A DNA stretch of 64,000 bases from Daphnia pulex. Lineage: Eukaryota > Arthropoda > Branchiopoda > Diplostraca > Daphniidae. Location: positions 6,882,001 through 6,946,000 of the forward strand of contig NC_060025.1 in NCBI RefSeq assembly GCF_021134715.1. Reading direction: 5' to 3'. This document shows positions 1-9,952 of the stretch, one piece after another. The notes below the pieces were generated by a model, which was not told the origin of the DNA, ran no database searches, and saw nothing but the letters and a program-made list of their open reading frames with translations. Within the stretch, counting starts at the first letter, position 1; every line of letters starts with the position of its first letter. Both the position numbers and the translations under genes were made by a program.

Positions 1-1453
1 GATGGCTTTATCTATATTAATGTTCATAATCACAACAGAAGGGGATATTAGAAAAATAAGGCCAATAAACATGATAGAATTGAGAGAAGGTCTCTATGAT
101 GTTGAGGTTCCTCTTGTGAAGTCAATGATGGATCTTGTCAAGGCATCTTCTAATTTTTTTTATCTCTAGCGAGGTAACTTGTAAGTTCAATGATATTTCG
201 TCAAGTTATATACACGAAAAAGGTGAAAAAAGCTATAATATAATTAAAGAGATTGAAATATTCAATAATTGGTGGCTTATTACTGATTCACATCAGGACC
301 ACTTATTCTGGATATATTTACTGGCTTTACTGTGTTGGATGGTTTCAGACTTAACGCGATCATCAACGCCAAATCCCACTAAAAAGTAATGGAATCGGGA
401 TATTTATCTTTAATTACTTGAGACATTATCATTTTAGGGTCAGTAGTTTTTAGAGGATTATTCAATGAAGTGATTGACTCACTCGTACGTTTGCGGTCTG
501 GGATCTACGGAAATAAGTGATTTTTATGAAAAAAAATGCTGTTTACATTCCGATGACAACCGGATTGTAAAGATTCCTTTGTTGAAGTAAATGATATTTC
601 TAGTCAAGACAACTCATGATTTTTTTAATGAACGGCACCCTATTAGACAATGTAACTGGTAAGTTCAATATGCTACTCTAAATCTCTCGCCACGACGGCG
701 AGAGAAAATAACCTCACGTTAACAGCAACTCTATATGCCGTCACGAAACGAATTACGTTGGGAGATAAAAGCGAGATAAAAGCACATAATTACATGCTGT
801 GCAATATTTTGACGAGGATGGAAGGTATCAACAATTCAGATTAATAGGGTTAGACACAGGAACTTTGGACTTTCATAAGCTGATATACAGTACCCACCAA
901 ACTATTAGGTACACCCCTCTTGTTTCAGTGCATTCTTATGGCACTACGTGTCTTAGAAAAAGTGCAAATACTACCCGAACGGCTATGGTTAGATTTGTTT
1001 TCTTTTTTCCTGAGTAGATCTAATGATGATCTACATTTTTTACACACACAAAATTGTTGTAGGATTAACCCCCATGGCGCTACGGTATCGTTCACTTTAT
1101 ACGGTACAGTATCGTCCAAAAAAATCCATGGTCTCTTTTTTATTTTTTAAAAATATTTCGAAATTTTTTTCTTAATAAAAAAAAAGGACTTTGTAAAACA
1201 ATTAATTCTACACATAATATGAAGTCTTGAAAGTTAAAAACAAAAAATATACATTAAACTGGGCTTTTGAAAAAGAGGTGCGTTCGGATTTTTTTGGACG
1301 ATACTGTACACCCGTTTTTCCCCATCGTGTTAAAAACGGCGTTTTCAAAAATTTACAAAAAATACTAAAATCAAGCTAAAATCTTTTTCTTTGTGCCAAA
1401 AGATGCAGAATTCTTCATTCTTTACAAATATACAGAATGATTTACAATAAAAT
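1..1453. other. Non-genic or unresolved DNA, left edge
   Basis: No gene could be identified here. A short open stretch begins with an ATG at position 2 and runs to a stop near 166. A second, in another frame at 135-389, has a hydrophobic tract with WIYLLALLCWMVSDL, which could be a membrane segment. The two do not join across recognisable splice sites. The ORF at 799-1017 has no family resemblance I recognise. The stretch also holds a 23-bp inverted repeat at 1105-1127 and 1286-1308. It may be the worn end of a mobile element or a gene extending beyond the left edge. Confidence 0.4.
1105..1308. repeat. 23-bp perfect inverted repeat pair
   Basis: The 23 bases at 1105-1127 are the exact reverse complement of those at 1286-1308 and contain the core CAGTATCGTCC followed by an A run. 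They are 158 bp apart. The spacing and AT-rich spacer suit a small MITE-like element, but no target duplication was identified. Confidence 0.5.
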
Positions 1454-1608
1454 CAACTCAGAGAATCCTTTCCTATACCCCAAAGTTTTCCACTTCAACA
1501 TTTGTCGAAATTTCTAATGCCTATGGGGGCGACAGTGCAAATGTGTAGTAAAAAGTACAAATTTTTAAGTGGAAAACTTTAGGGTATAGGGAAGGGTTCT
1601 CTGAGTTG
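1454..1608. repeat. 42-bp inverted repeat with 71-bp loop
   Basis: The arms at 1454-1495 and 1567-1608 match in 39 of 42 positions when one is reverse complemented, so the DNA could form a long hairpin. The right arm abuts a coding-like stretch at 1609-1820. The structure could be the end of an inserted element or a foldback MITE. The evidence is direct sequence comparison; function is unknown. Confidence 0.7.
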
Positions 1609-1820
1609 GTGTGCTTCTGGAGGCACTTGCTGAAGTGGCTTCGGGAAACAAGCAATTCTCGGTCCGCTGGGTCTGGGTGTAAGTCAGCCGGGAGATGTCC
1701 TGAACGATGACGCGCCATTCAACGGCCGTGAACTTGACGCGCAGGAGACGTGAGTAGGCCACCTCGCTGAGGCAGATGAAACCCTCACCACCGACCCAGT
1801 TACCCTGGTCGAACTGCTAG
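1609..1820 (-). other. Unidentified coding-like stretch beside the retroelement
   Basis: On the minus strand this has an open frame of about 70 codons with GC content and codon choice unlike the AT-rich flanks. It reads NWVGGEGFICLSEVAYSRLL and continues with RVKFTAVEWRVIVQDISRLT. I do not recognise the family. It lies between the 42-bp hairpin and the decayed integrase region of the gypsy-like element, so it may be a captured exon fragment or part of an older insertion. No start codon or splice sites can be assigned with confidence. Confidence 0.35.
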
Positions 1821-2289
1821 AAATTACTGTAGTGTACATATTCTTCCAAAAGTAATGTTGTTGTTTTTTGTTCTGTAGCAAGTTTTCGTTGTTTTAAAAT
1901 CAATAACAAATTTGAAAATTTTAAAATAGTATCACTGGTATTAATTTGGTCGGGACTACTTATTGAAATTTTCTCTCCTCTCTTTCTCTTTCCTGCCATA
2001 TGTCATGTAGTAATCCGTCTCTGACCAAAAATTCCTCCTCTTGCTCTATCTTCTTCCGTTTCTTTCTTCCGATGTCTCTTCTATTCTCTTGATCGTTCTC
2101 GATTCTGTGCATAATATCCTCGCAGTACTCGTCTCGTCTTTGCATGTGTCTAAAATACTTCTCTTGTGTTTGTGGGTGTTCCACCCCTTCCCCTTCTCTT
2201 ACGTTATTTACCCAAAACTAGTCGGGACATCGCGTCCACGTTGGAGTGTCGTTTCCCATTTTTTTAGTAGATGTCAAAATCATAAGAGT

Positions 2290-3471
2290 TGATTTTCATT
2301 GACCACCTTATTAACTTCGGAGCGTTATCTTCCGCTGATTTCAACCATCTCAGGGCTTGGTGATCCGTAATAATTACTCTGAAATGTACGTTATGTTTAG
2401 ATAAGATTGAAAATGCTTAACCGCCCAAAAAATTGCTAACGTCTCTCTTACTGTTGTTGAATAATTTCTTTCTGCCTTATTTAATACTCGACTTGCGTAA
2501 GCTACGGGGTGTTTCCTACCCTCCTCATCCAGTTGACTTAGCACCGCTCCAATCGCCCTGTTGAATGCATATGTTGCTAAGATGAAATTCTCTATCGAAA
2601 TCTGGGTATTTAAGGATAGGTTTTGTTCCTAATAATCGCTTTAATTTGTTAAAACTCTCTGTTTGTTCCTGTCCCCATTCGAATGGTTGTTTGTCGTGTG
2701 TTAGTTTTATCAGAGGGTGAGCCATCTCCGAATACCCTGGTATGAACTTTCTGTAATAACCGGTCATTCCTAGGAATGATTTGAGTGTCTTCTTGTCGGC
2801 TGGCTCTACAAACTGTAACACTTTGCTGATGTTGTCCTTTTCCGGCTCCAGTCCTGCCTCTGACACTACGCGACCCAGATACCGGAATTGTTTCCTCCGA
2901 ATACTACATTTTTTTTTGTTTTAATTTTAAATTGGCTTTTTTAAGTCGTTCGAAAACCTGTCTCAGATGAATCAGATGGTCCTCGAACGTCTCGCTATAA
3001 ATAATTATGTCATCTAGATATACCAGGCAGTTTTTTTGAAGCAGTCTTCTCAGTGTTTGATCCATTATTCGTTGGAACGTGGATGGCGCATTGCATAACC
3101 CAAATGGAAGGACTTTAAACTGAAATTGTCCTCTCGATGTTAAGAACGCTGTCTTGTCCCTGTCTTTTTTTTTACCTCCACCTGCCAATATCCTGCTTTT
3201 AGATCCAATAATGTGAAGAATTTTCTTTCCCTAATGCATCGAGTGTCTCGGAGATGTTCGGTATCGGGTATCTATCTTTCCTAGTCACTTTGTTCAACCT
3301 CCTGGAGTCTATCACCAATCTTTTTGTCCCATCTTTCTTGTCTATTAGGAGCAACGGCGCCGCCCAAGGTGAATTAGCTTCCTTTATAATGCCTTGCTCT
3401 ATCATGACGTCCAGCTGTCTGTCCAACTCTCCCTGGCTCGCGTATGGAACTCGATATGTCCGTTTATACAC
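2290..3471 (-). pseudogene. Reverse transcriptase-RNase H remnant of pol
   Basis: The fingers region has SPWAAPLLLIDKKDGTKR followed by LVIDSRRLNKVTRKDRYPIP. After a frame break comes RGQFQFKVLPFGLCNAPST and the catalytic CLVYLDDIIIYS. After a second break comes the connection segment SFLGMTGYYRKFIPGYSE, then RNase H with LDEEGRKHPVAYASRVLNKA and ITDHQALRWLK. All are hallmark Ty3/gypsy motifs. Breaks near 3190 and 2880 make it non-functional. Confidence 0.9.
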
Positions 3472-3521
3472 TGGATTTGCCCTTTCGGTATTGATCTCTT
3501 GTGATACGAGTCAAGTTCGCC

Positions 3522-4316
3522 CTAGATCGTTGTCTCCTTTTGAGAAGATCGTATCAAATTACTCACAAGTTCAGACACCGTTTTCTTTTTCCCTAGATCC
3601 TTTATTTCCTCTAGGTTACATAGCATTACTGCTGTAGCCTGCTCTTGATTCTTTTCCGCATTCTCCTTCACCCTTAAATTTTTTATCATTGCGCACGTCT
3701 CCCTCGTGCTCCTTGATTTGATTTCCTCTACTGCCCCCAATCTCCCTATTCTGATATTTGCTACCAACTTACACGGTTGGTCTGTGTCGTTCACCATGAT
3801 TACTGGGAATTTCCGCCGATTTATTCTCTTGTTCAACAGCGCCGGTTCCACGTAACACCACTCTTCATCTTGCTCTAAGTTCTCTATTACTGTTTCCTTT
3901 CCTGCCTCGAATATCTCGTCCGTCCACGCGAATACTATCTTTCTGCTTTGTGGGGGAATCGTCGTATTGCACGCTAGTCGAACGTCACCTCCTTGAGGTG
4001 ACTGCTCTTCTCTCCCTGCTATTAGCATGATATACTGCCCCCTACTATACCCTACCATTTCCCCGTTAATCGTAACTTCCCGTTGACCGAGGTCAACGAT
4101 CGCCTTATTTTTCTCGAGAAAATCTGTCCATAATATGATGTCATATGGCATGCTTTTCACTACGTAATATTGGTGTCTAATTACTTGAGTTTTCCCTAAT
4201 TGGATGTCTTCTTCGCTTCGTCCTAGTACTTCCAGCTCGCTACTGTCTACTCCTACTAATGACAGGCTCCCTTCTAACTTCTTCTCTCGTTCTCTCATCC
4301 ACAACCTATCTGACAT
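3522..4316 (-). pseudogene. Retropepsin-like / linker region of pol
   Basis: This 264-residue open frame lies between the zinc knuckles and the reverse transcriptase, where gypsy-type elements keep the aspartic protease. The stretch VVKSMPYDIILWTDFLEKNK matches the pattern expected after the protease active site (family consensus has an ILG-like D-FL motif). The N-terminal half with the catalytic D[ST]G is not in this frame and seems lost or shifted. The assignment rests on position and pattern rather than on catalytic residues. Confidence 0.6.
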
Positions 4317-4341
4317 TAAGTGGCTTCCGAACCCGAGTCTA

Positions 4342-5640
4342 CTAATGCCTCCACATATTATTCTTGAAAAATATTCTTACAATTGGTAATTTCCTACATA
4401 TTGCGTTATTTGGTATGCTATTGATCTGGAGAGGGCTGTTACCTATCTTCCCACTTTCCCGTAGGCCTCTGTCTATGGGTGCTCGGCGTTTTTTTTCCTC
4501 CCTTTCCGCTTGTATCTTTCTTAAATAACAATCGTCTTCCGAGTGTCCCATTCTTCCGCATTTTTCCCATCCGCACTTCACCTCCGGCTTCGGAGTTGTT
4601 CTCCCAAACTTCTTAACAAAACAAGACTCCTCTGTATTTCGACTATCCCCGCATGCCTTACATTTCAGTTTTCTTGTATTCGGGCATTCCCGCGCTCTGT
4701 GGCCTAGCTCCACGCATCCGAAACATTTCCAGTTCTCACCTTGTGTTGCATTATTTTTTTTTTACCTAGGTTTCTCTGCGTATGCTGCTAGTAGACTGTC
4801 TCCTTCCTCTTCTCCTGTATACTCTCTCTCTCTCCTCGTCAACAGTTCTAGTCTTGCGATCGCTTCTTCTATATGCTTTGGTATTTTTTCGTTATCTCCT
4901 CCCTCCAAGTTCTTCCCTTGTCGTCTACTCATCAATACATTTTCCTCTTCCCTTCTGGCCTCCGCAAATGCTTCGTCGAAATTCCCCGGATTCTTGCTGC
5001 ACACCCAGCGTTGGATTTCCCCGTTCAATCCACTTAAAATTGCCTCAACACTGTCATCTGCACCGGTTTCACCTGCATGTAGTCTCCGTACAATCTCATT
5101 GCGAAAACTTTTAATATTTGTGCGTAGTCCACAACTAGTTCCCCTGGTGCCTGCTGACATTGCTGGAACTTGCTCTCTAACACTCCTTCATTCTCCCCCT
5201 GGAATCTTTGGAGGAACATTTCTTTGAAACCTTCAAAATCCTCCACGTTCTCCCCTTCCACTCTAAAAAAACTGCGCCGCCTTCCCCGCCAATCTGTAGT
5301 GAATTGTTTCCAACAGTTCCTCCTGCTCATCAAAAAATCTCTCGAAAATCAGACCAACTTTCCACAACCACTCCTCTACATCGTCCGTACCGTCTCCCGT
5401 GAAAACAGGCACCCTTTTTAAATTTTCAAAAGCATCTATTCTCCCCTCTTATTCGTGCTCTACCCTCCGTTCTGACCGCCTTTTTGCTTCGTCGCCCCCT
5501 TCTGTCCCGCTCCTGCCTCGTCCTCGTCCTCGCCCCCTCTCCTCGTTTGTTTTGTTTTCCCTACTACATTCTTCCCATTCGCCCATGATAGTATTGCCCC
5601 CACAGATAGAAACATTAATATCTTCTTTAGACATTTTCAC
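4342..5640 (-). pseudogene. gag remnant with CCHC zinc knuckles
   Basis: The start at 5640 gives a short acidic and Arg/Gly-rich N-terminus, followed after frame breaks by a capsid-like domain (FKEMFLQRFQGE, then SVEAILSGLNGEIQRWV). Near 4720-4530 are Cys/His clusters: GHRAREC, CKACGDSRNTEESC and CGWEKCGRMGHSEDDC, the last being a zinc knuckle. These features fit a gypsy-type Gag that packages element RNA. At least two frameshifts separate the pieces, so no intact protein can be made. Confidence 0.8.
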
Positions 5641-6395
5641 TTACTAATTTTTTGCATAGACTGGTAGTTGAGACAGAGGATTTCTTTGTCTGTAGGTATT
5701 ACACAGTTACGAGAATTCAATGATTTGGTCCTGAATGGAAAAAAATGACGAACGTTTAAATGAATTCATCGCAAGTTAAAAATCAATGCAGCTGATGACA
5801 AAATTTACCTGCAACCTTCTTGCAATGCTGATGGCTTCGCGCAACAACTGCGGATACTCACGGAATTCGGTTTTCGGTTCGACGTTCTGGCCAGCAACGC
5901 ATATATTTCGTCAGCCGCTACTGTGTCATTCAACAAACACGAAATTAAAAAAAAAAAAAAAAAACAGCAGTTCAATAATTCTATAATGCTCGATTTGACT
6001 AAGGAGTCAACGTGAACTGATTTTAACAAGATCCGGTTGCTCTTTTTAGCACGTTCCAAATAACGACGTGCTGTCGTGCTGTCGAGATTCGGATTAAAAA
6101 TTTATTTTTCTGAGTCCTATATTTTTAAATAAAATAATCTTACCACGCACGTCCTTTAAAATTTTTGATTTTGTAATATTTCGCTTAATTTAATTTTTTC
6201 GGATTCGAAATACAATATAAACTAATTTTAGAGCTGATTTCATACTAACAGTCTAAAGTCTGAGGAATCTTCCGCGGTGATTTTATATGAAATGGGTTCA
6301 TTTCTAAAAAATCACCGTAGCAGACTTGGAGCAAACTTGGAGTAAATGCTCCTGGCCATCACGGTAAGACAAGCACCCAGTGACGACGAGACGAC
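5641..6395. other. No gene seen
   Basis: AT-rich DNA between the retroelement and the DNA transposon, including an A homopolymer near 5947-5964. ORFs in this stretch are short and show no family motif. It might contain the 5' non-coding part of the retroelement, but no repeat pair marks a long terminal repeat. Confidence 0.4.
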
Positions 6396-6404
6396 TGTTG
6401 CAAA

Positions 6405-6503
6405 GGGTGTCCCTAAACTATGGACTTGGACAGTCCATTTTGGACTACTAAACTATGGACTTCGATCGAAAACTATGGACTTCACCAGATGGCGCTGCCT
6501 GTC
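6405..6503 (+). repeat. Left terminal inverted repeat of the transposon
   Basis: This 99-bp repeat starts GGGTGTCCCTAAACTATGGA and is identical in reverse complement to 8165-8263. It contains several copies of CTATGGACTT, which may be transposase-binding sites; that role is inference from the repetition. Confidence 0.95.
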
Positions 6504-6841
6504 CGAAACTATGGACTTAGGGACCTAAAATATGGACTTTAACCTGCAGAAACTATGGACTCCATCAGATGGCGTTATATCCGAAACACTGGACTTGGCG
6601 TCTAAAGTATGGACTTTAAATGTATAAACTTGGCTTAGATCCGAATATTTTCGCTTAAGTTTTAAACGGTTAAATGAATATATCTTTTAATTAAATTTAA
6701 GCAAACCACAAATTCATTCCGAATGGTGTATTGCGAATATTAATACACGATTTACAAGGTACATTTTAAACATTTCAAAAAAGGTTTTATTATTCTTGAT
6801 TTGACATTTGAGAAAAGAAATAAAACAAAGTCATTTAACGT

Positions 6842-7235
6842 TTAAATGCAAGATGAGCAATACCAGAGCACTTTTTTCGACTTTTTTGCACTTGATGGCA
6901 GATTCGGGTATGTTCTCGCATTCCGGATGGAAATATTCTTTGCAAATGTTGCACTGTACCATAACGTGAAATTTTTTAGGAAGGAGTTTATGAAATCAAA
7001 AGTCGGGCATCCGACACACACAGAAGAGGGGAATGGAAATTTGTTTCTTTGGTCTCCAATTTGAACGCGTTCGGAGTCCTTCGGTTGGAAAAGGAATGAT
7101 TGCGCCGTTGGAAATGCATTTCATTAGATGGGAGCGCATTTTTGACCCATCAAACCTCAATTCAGATGGATTAAATGAAAATGCCCAGGCTGTCGCAAAT
7201 GCGATGGCATATAATCCGCAACTTCCGCTTTCTTT
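6842..7235 (-). pseudogene. Ulp1 (C48)-like protease C-terminus + PHD finger, broken
   Basis: Read on the minus strand, one frame gives ESGSCGLYAIAFATAWAF, matching the catalytic-Cys region of Ulp1/SENP cysteine proteases (family pattern DCG-hydrophobic-A). It continues SKMRSHLMKCISNGAIIPFP. The next segment has FCVCRMPDF, a TGA stop at 6996-6998, then VMVQCNICKEYFHPEC, and after a frame shift WYCSSCI and a stop at 6842-6844. The Cys/His spacing fits a PHD finger (C4HC3). Proteins with a Ulp1 domain followed by a PHD finger are known from animal transposons. The catalytic His and the N-terminal part are not found, so this is a truncated, frameshifted relic. Confidence 0.7.
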
Positions 7236-7269
7236 TTGGCTTTCGCATTACCCATTATACCCATTATGT

Positions 7270-7920
7270 TTATCCCTTTATTTTTTTAAGATATGGTAGT
7301 GGTTTTGTTAATAATGGAGCTATTGATCTTTTAGGTACACAGTATGAACACATTTCTCAAAAGAGGGAATTAATTTTAAATGTGCTGCAGAACCGCTTAT
7401 GTCTCTAAAGACTGTTCTTGCCCTATACGTTGTTTTATATAAAAGCAAAAGTCAATTTAAAAAAAAATGAGATCTTAAGTATGAATCGAAGATATAAAAA
7501 GCATAGCTCATCATCTGATAGAAAGCTTAAACCTATTAATTAAGCAAAAAAGATATGTAGCTCATGCTTCTCTTGCAGTTGGTGCTTTACTTGGACAACC
7601 CGAATTTTCAATTTTATCTTTAGAACCGGGTAAACTTAGTGAGAGTAATGTGGATATAGGAGGAAGGAATATTAGTTAAATTCGCAAATAGAAGCTTAAA
7701 AATATATAAGAGATTTTGACTTTAATTAACACGGAAAAACATCTTGTATTTAAATCGTTTTATGGATCGGATAAAGCAAGACAGCGAATTAATAAAAAAT
7801 AATACTTTAGAAGAAATTAACAAAACAATAGAATATTTTACAAAAATATATCCTACCGCCGACGGAATTCTACCAAGCAGTGTTCTGGCATTTGAATATT
7901 TGATACTATTATTATAATAA
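7270..7920 (+). pseudogene. Broken plus-strand ORFs inside the transposon, unidentified
   Basis: Several short frames on the plus strand look protein-like although stops separate them: GSGFVNNGAIDLLGTQYEHI near 7305, VAHASLAVGALLGQPEFSIL near 7560, and MDRIKQDSELIKNN with PTADGILPSSVLAFEYLI near 7762-7910. I do not recognise the family. They run toward the right TIR, on the strand opposite to the Ulp1-PHD remnant, so the parent element probably had at least two genes. Confidence 0.4.
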
Positions 7921-8164
7921 AAAACTATGAACCAAACAAATTTTGGCTTTAAAAAAGTAAGTGTCCCGCCAGCTCTAGAAAGCTCGTGGCTTCTTGTAGT
8001 TTATTGAACGGACGTTAAATATATAAAACACAAAAATAATAGAACGATTCGTAGGCCTAGTTTATGTTTTATGTTGAATTTGGATAAAGTCCATACTTTT
8101 CAGGAAAAGTCCATAGTTTAGTATGGCCATTGGTGGAGCGTTCAGGTTCTAAAATATGGACTTT

Positions 8165-8263
8165 GACAGGCAGCGCCATCTGGTGAAGTCCATAGTTTTC
8201 GATCGAAGTCCATAGTTTAGTAGTCCAAAATGGACTGTCCAAGTCCATAGTTTAGGGACACCC
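8165..8263 (-). repeat. Right terminal inverted repeat of the transposon
   Basis: Reverse complement of this 99-bp stretch equals 6405-6503 at every position. It is followed directly by the 9-bp duplication TGTTGCAAA at 8264-8272. Another copy of the subterminal motif lies inward near 8090-8160 and resembles the left side at 6510-6625. Confidence 0.95.
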
Positions 8264-8272
8264 TGTTGCAAA

Positions 8273-8880
8273 TACAAAACCTAGGCAGTACAACTGCAAG
8301 ACAAAAATCCGGTTAATAATGTGCGATGATTATTATAGTCTCTGCAGTCTGCAGTGTGAGACATCGACATTGAGCTGGATTATTGTTATTACTGCCTTAT
8401 TAAATTACCGTAGTGAGTTATATTGAACGTCATATGCTATTTGGATTTATTTTATGAATAAAAAATCACTACACCCCATACTTGACGTAGCTGAATTCTT
8501 CGTAGTTCTCCACACTGGTCCACAGGGGGAACTATGTCTAATTTGGAAAGAATCCAATCTATTCGTCTTTGAGTAGGCGATGCCCCAAGGCACTCGTCGT
8601 ATAGTTACTACTTACTAGTTAGTATCGAATCTCGTCCTTAGTCTTTATATCGTATCGTATTTATCAGGTATTTATAAAAGTACTAAAAAAATAAACGTTA
8701 AAAATTTTATTTATCATAAGTAAGTAAATTTAGGAATTATAATAAATACTTCATAATACGATCGCAATTGTTTGCCAAAATATTGAATTCTACTTAATCA
8801 CTTAATATAAATTATATTTTTTATTTGAAATCGACCCAAAATAGGCAGGATTAAAACAAAACACCAGTTACATTTCAAGA
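8273..8880. other. Upstream region of FUNDC1
   Basis: No coding sequence was found. The stretch is AT-rich toward its right end and presumably contains the promoter and 5' untranslated region of the gene starting at 8881. No clear TATA or initiator motif can be singled out. Confidence 0.4.
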
Positions 8881-9952
8881 ATGACATCAAGAGCAAAACC
8901 CTCCAAGAAAGAAACTTCAGGTGCCAATGAAGATTTTGAAGTTTTGGATGTAAGAGATATGGGAAAAGAGGCAGAAAGTTTGTTGCAATCTCTTCGCAAG
9001 TATGTTAGTGAAGGATCACATTCAAAACAACTAGCTATTGGTGGTGTCTCTGGATGGTATGTATTTGATCCTGTCTGAGTTACGCAGATTATATTTTTAC
9101 AATATTATCACAGGGTCACTGGATACATGGCCATGAAAATAGGAAAGACTGTTGCAACTGCTGTAGGAGGTAGCCTGATTCTCCTTCAGATTGCTAACCA
9201 CAAGGGTTACATTAACATCAACTGGTCCAAAGTTAATAAGGATTTAGAGGGTGCTACAAAAAAACTCGCACAACAGGGATCAGATCCTTCTATTCCCAAG
9301 ATGCTTGACAAGGTATTATTTTTCATTTGTTGCTGCCTGCACCCTTCTTCTACATCTTGAATCATACAGCATGATAAGTCACACTTGTTTATATTATTGC
9401 AATTAGGTTCAGCATTTTGTTGTAGAAAATGGATACTTTTCCTGTGGTTTTTCTGGTGGCTTCCTCATAGGCCTAGCGTCTTAAATTCATTTAATCACCC
9501 ATTCAATTTAGTTAAGATATTTCATTGTGGTAAGCTAAGCTGTATGAAGAATGGAGGAATGTAAATATGAAGTAACAACTGAAGAATTTTTTTTTTTCAT
9601 TTACTGGGTTGAGACCATGTACATAGCTATTTTCTGCTTGCTTTTATCATCACACTCGAAGACAAAACATTTTTTTAAAGAATAAATCCTCAGTGGAGAA
9701 TTTTTTTTTGTTTATTCTTTTCATATTTCACATAAGTTGATAGGCTGTGTCGTATTCATGATTTCATAGGCTGCCGACTATTTGGACGAACAAGCAGAAA
9801 AAGCTGGCCGAGTTCTCCGAAAGAGAACTGCAGGAACGCGCAGCTGGTACCATAAACTCATCGGCAAGAAAACATCGGATGGTTCCGAGGCCTTTTATAT
9901 TGGTTTCATCGGAGGTTCTCTGGCTGGATTATTTATTGGAGTAATTTTTTAA
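8881..9952 (+). CDS. FUNDC1: FUN14 domain-containing protein 1 (FUNDC1)
   Basis: Three exons (8881-9056, 9114-9312, 9770-9952) join in frame to a 185-residue protein, close to the usual FUNDC1 length of about 155. FUNDC1 is an outer mitochondrial membrane protein that recruits LC3 during hypoxia-induced mitophagy. The N-terminal DFEVL (residues 20-24) sits where vertebrate FUNDC1 has its YEVL LC3-interacting motif, with Phe replacing Tyr. The FUN14 domain follows, with IGGVSGW, KIGKTVATAVGGSLILLQIA and, at the C-terminus, YIGFIGGSLAGLFIGVIF, giving the expected membrane segments. Introns have GTATGT...CAG borders. AATAAA-like signals lie near 10038 and 10157. The gene converges on Yorkie. Assignment is strong. 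Confidence 0.93.

Larger units (their letters stand above)
1960..5640 (-). mobile_element. Decayed Ty3/gypsy-type retrotransposon (gag-pol)
   Basis: Read on the minus strand, the order is gag, zinc knuckles, aspartic-protease-like region, reverse transcriptase, RNase H and the start of the integrase region, which is the Ty3/gypsy order. Gag at about 5640-4760 carries the phrase EWLWKVGLIFERFF. Reverse transcriptase carries LPFGLCNAPSTFQRIMDQ and the catalytic YLDD. RNase H carries ITDHQALRWLK, and the integrase N-terminal region carries FLVRDGLLHDIWQ near 2000. The frame is broken several times (for example near 5160, 4760, 4320, 3190 and 2880), so the copy is dead. I could not find a convincing pair of long terminal repeats, so the ends are approximate. 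Confidence 0.9.
6396..8272. mobile_element. DNA transposon with 99-bp perfect TIRs and 9-bp target duplication
   Basis: Bases 6405-6503 and 8165-8263 are identical when one is reverse complemented, giving perfect 99-bp terminal inverted repeats beginning GGGTGTCCC. The 9-bp sequence TGTTGCAAA flanks both ends (6396-6404 and 8264-8272), so the element proper is 6405-8263 (1859 bp). The TIR and subterminal DNA carry many copies of TATGGACT. Nine-bp duplications and long TIRs are typical of Mutator-like elements; that class is inference. Inside are remnants of a Ulp1-like protease and PHD finger on the minus strand, and further broken ORFs on the plus strand. Perfect TIRs suggest recent movement despite the dead coding region, so it was probably mobilised in trans. 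Confidence 0.9.

Noticed and set aside
3254-3637. 127-codon plus-strand ORF
   Set aside because: It is antisense to the reverse transcriptase of the gypsy-type element.
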